Of a stretch of 44,047 nt of DNA, positions 43,187 through 44,047 are shown one piece after another. The stretch is from an uncultured Geobacteraceae bacterium. Lineage in GTDB: Bacteria; Desulfobacterota; Desulfuromonadia; Geobacterales; Pseudopelobacteraceae. Position numbers and translations under genes: made by a program. Within the stretch, counting starts at the first letter, position 1. Each line of letters opens with the position of its first letter. Where the stretch lies: positions 1-44,047 of the forward strand of contig CAJAFV010000052.1 in the NCBI GenBank assembly GCA_903939115.1, read 5' to 3'. The notes beneath the pieces are model-generated. The model was not told the DNA's origin. It did no database searches and saw nothing but the letters and a program-made list of their open reading frames with translations.

Positions 43187-44047
43187 ATGAGAAACGCATA
43201 TATCCTGGCCGCCTACCGCACCCCCGGCTGCCGCGCAAAAAAGGGCACATTGAAAGATGTCCGGCCTGACGATCTGGCTGCTGCTGCCATCAAGGGGCTA
43301 TTAGAGAGAACCGGCATAAATCCGCATGACGTCGAAGACATCATTATTGGCTGTGCCTTCCCCGAAGCGGAGCAGGGGATGAACTTTGCCCGCGTGGCGG
43401 CAATGAAGGCCGGCGTGCCGATTGAGGTCCCGGCACAGACGGTTAACCGCTTCTGCTCCTCCGGCCTGCAGACCATAGCGACTGCTGCAGAGCGGATTAT
43501 GGCCGGATTTGCCGACTGCATCATCGCCGGCGGCGCCGAGAGTATGACCATGATTCCGATGGGTGGTGGCAAATACAGCGCCAACCCCTCTCTGATGGCC
43601 AGCTGGCCGGAAGCATTCGCTTCCATGGGTATAACGGCGGAGCTTGTCGCAGAAAAATACGGCATTACCCGGGAGCAGCAGGACGCCTTTGCGGCTGCCA
43701 GTCATGCCAAGGCCGCCGCAGCCATTGCGGCCGGTAAATTTAAGGATGAAATTATCCCGGTGGAAATTGAGAACTGTGTATTAGTCAACGGAAAGATGAA
43801 GCGCAGTAAAGAGCTGGCCGATATCGATGACGGTGTGCGCAGTGACACAACGACTGCGGCTCTCGCAAAACTGAAACCGGCTTTCAAGGCGACCGGCACG
43901 GTTACCGCGGGGAACACCTCCCAGATGACCGATGGCGCCGCGGCGGTGTTGGTCGTTTCCGAGGATTACCTTACAAAGATCGGCAAAAAGGCGTTGGCCC
44001 GTTTTGTTGCCTTTGCGGTCAAAGGGGTGCCGCCCGAACTGATGGGA
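43187..44047 (+). CDS. fadA: acetyl-CoA acyltransferase (thiolase), partial
   Basis: 287 residues visible; the 3' end is beyond the window. GGAGG precedes ATG 43187. MRNAYILAAYRTPGCRAKKG opens the thiolase fold, with the nucleophile Cys ~90 in NRFCSSGLQT and GGAESMTMIPMGG; NTSQMTDGAAAVLV begins the C-terminal half. The catalytic His and second Cys are not yet reached. It makes acetyl-CoA in the last step of beta-oxidation and follows the FadN-type gene, as in Bacillus fadNA. Confidence 0.92.
   Translation, partial: MRNAYILAAYRTPGCRAKKGTLKDVRPDDLAAAAIKGLLERTGINPHDVEDIIIGCAFPEAEQGMNFARVAAMKAGVPIEVPAQTVNRFCSSGLQTIATAAERIMAGFADCIIAGGAESMTMIPMGGGKYSANPSLMASWPEAFASMGITAELVAEKYGITREQQDAFAAASHAKAAAAIAAGKFKDEIIPVEIENCVLVNGKMKRSKELADIDDGVRSDTTTAALAKLKPAFKATGTVTAGNTSQMTDGAAAVLVVSEDYLTKIGKKALARFVAFAVKGVPPELMG

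Overview
The window looks like a chromosome segment from a Geobacter-type member of the Desulfuromonadia/Geobacterales. The reasons are three multiheme c-type cytochromes with many CxxCH motifs, a GEMM-type cyclic-dinucleotide riboswitch in front of one of them, 2[4Fe-4S] ferredoxin and sulfur-redox genes, and the overall gene style. The species assignment is inference.

Layout. 1-8.1 kb (nearly all minus strand): the N-terminus of a PAS/sigma-54-type regulator, an alanine racemase gene interrupted by one in-frame TAG, a membrane-anchored pentaheme cytochrome, a rhodanese lipoprotein, a TIGR04283-like glycosyltransferase, a truncated thiopurine methyltransferase, then a sulfur/redox cluster: octaheme tetrathionate-reductase-like cytochrome, CoA-disulfide reductase fused to rhodanese, a small membrane protein and a 49-residue zinc ribbon. 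8.4-13.1 kb: ferredoxin and a complete TolC-HlyD-FtsX-ATPase export operon. 13.3-16.0 kb: CcdA, single-cysteine thioredoxin-like protein, DUF134 regulator and NifX-like protein form one operon, divergent from an ArsR repressor that sits before a transporter remnant and a redox-active disulfide protein. 16.2-19.7 kb: a GEMM-I riboswitch with the A20-type signature (cGAMP class), terminator and a nine-heme cytochrome with Ig-like and IPT/TIG repeats.

20.7-28.9 kb is a mobile or genomic island abutting tRNA-Glu(TTC). It has a divergent XRE/CI-type regulatory switch, a predicted ~190-nt structured RNA, an array of five perfect hairpins next to a small basic HTH-like protein, a tyrosine recombinase, a KfrA-like DNA-binding coiled-coil protein, a recombinase lacking its catalytic domain, a 32-codon microprotein and a full-length serine recombinase whose last codons are antisense to tRNA-Glu and its terminator. 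A ~110-bp junction module (gene end + promoter + leader + start codon) is present twice and brackets the truncated recombinase, and a GATC-containing operator-like motif (TATCRGATC) recurs in front of the genes. This island is the most unusual part of the window.

29.0-34.5 kb: NlpC/P60 hydrolase, helical-repeat protein, CheR-MCP-CheW chemosensory trio without CheA, DUF1269 and SCP2 proteins. 34.5-44.0 kb: a coherent long-chain lipid module: VolA-like surface lipase and FadL porin on the minus strand, and acyl-CoA ligase, FadN-type 3-hydroxyacyl-CoA dehydrogenase/enoyl-CoA hydratase and FadA-type thiolase (cut by the window edge) on the plus strand behind a 10-bp-arm palindromic operator.

All assignments come from reading the sequence and remembered family motifs; no database search was run.
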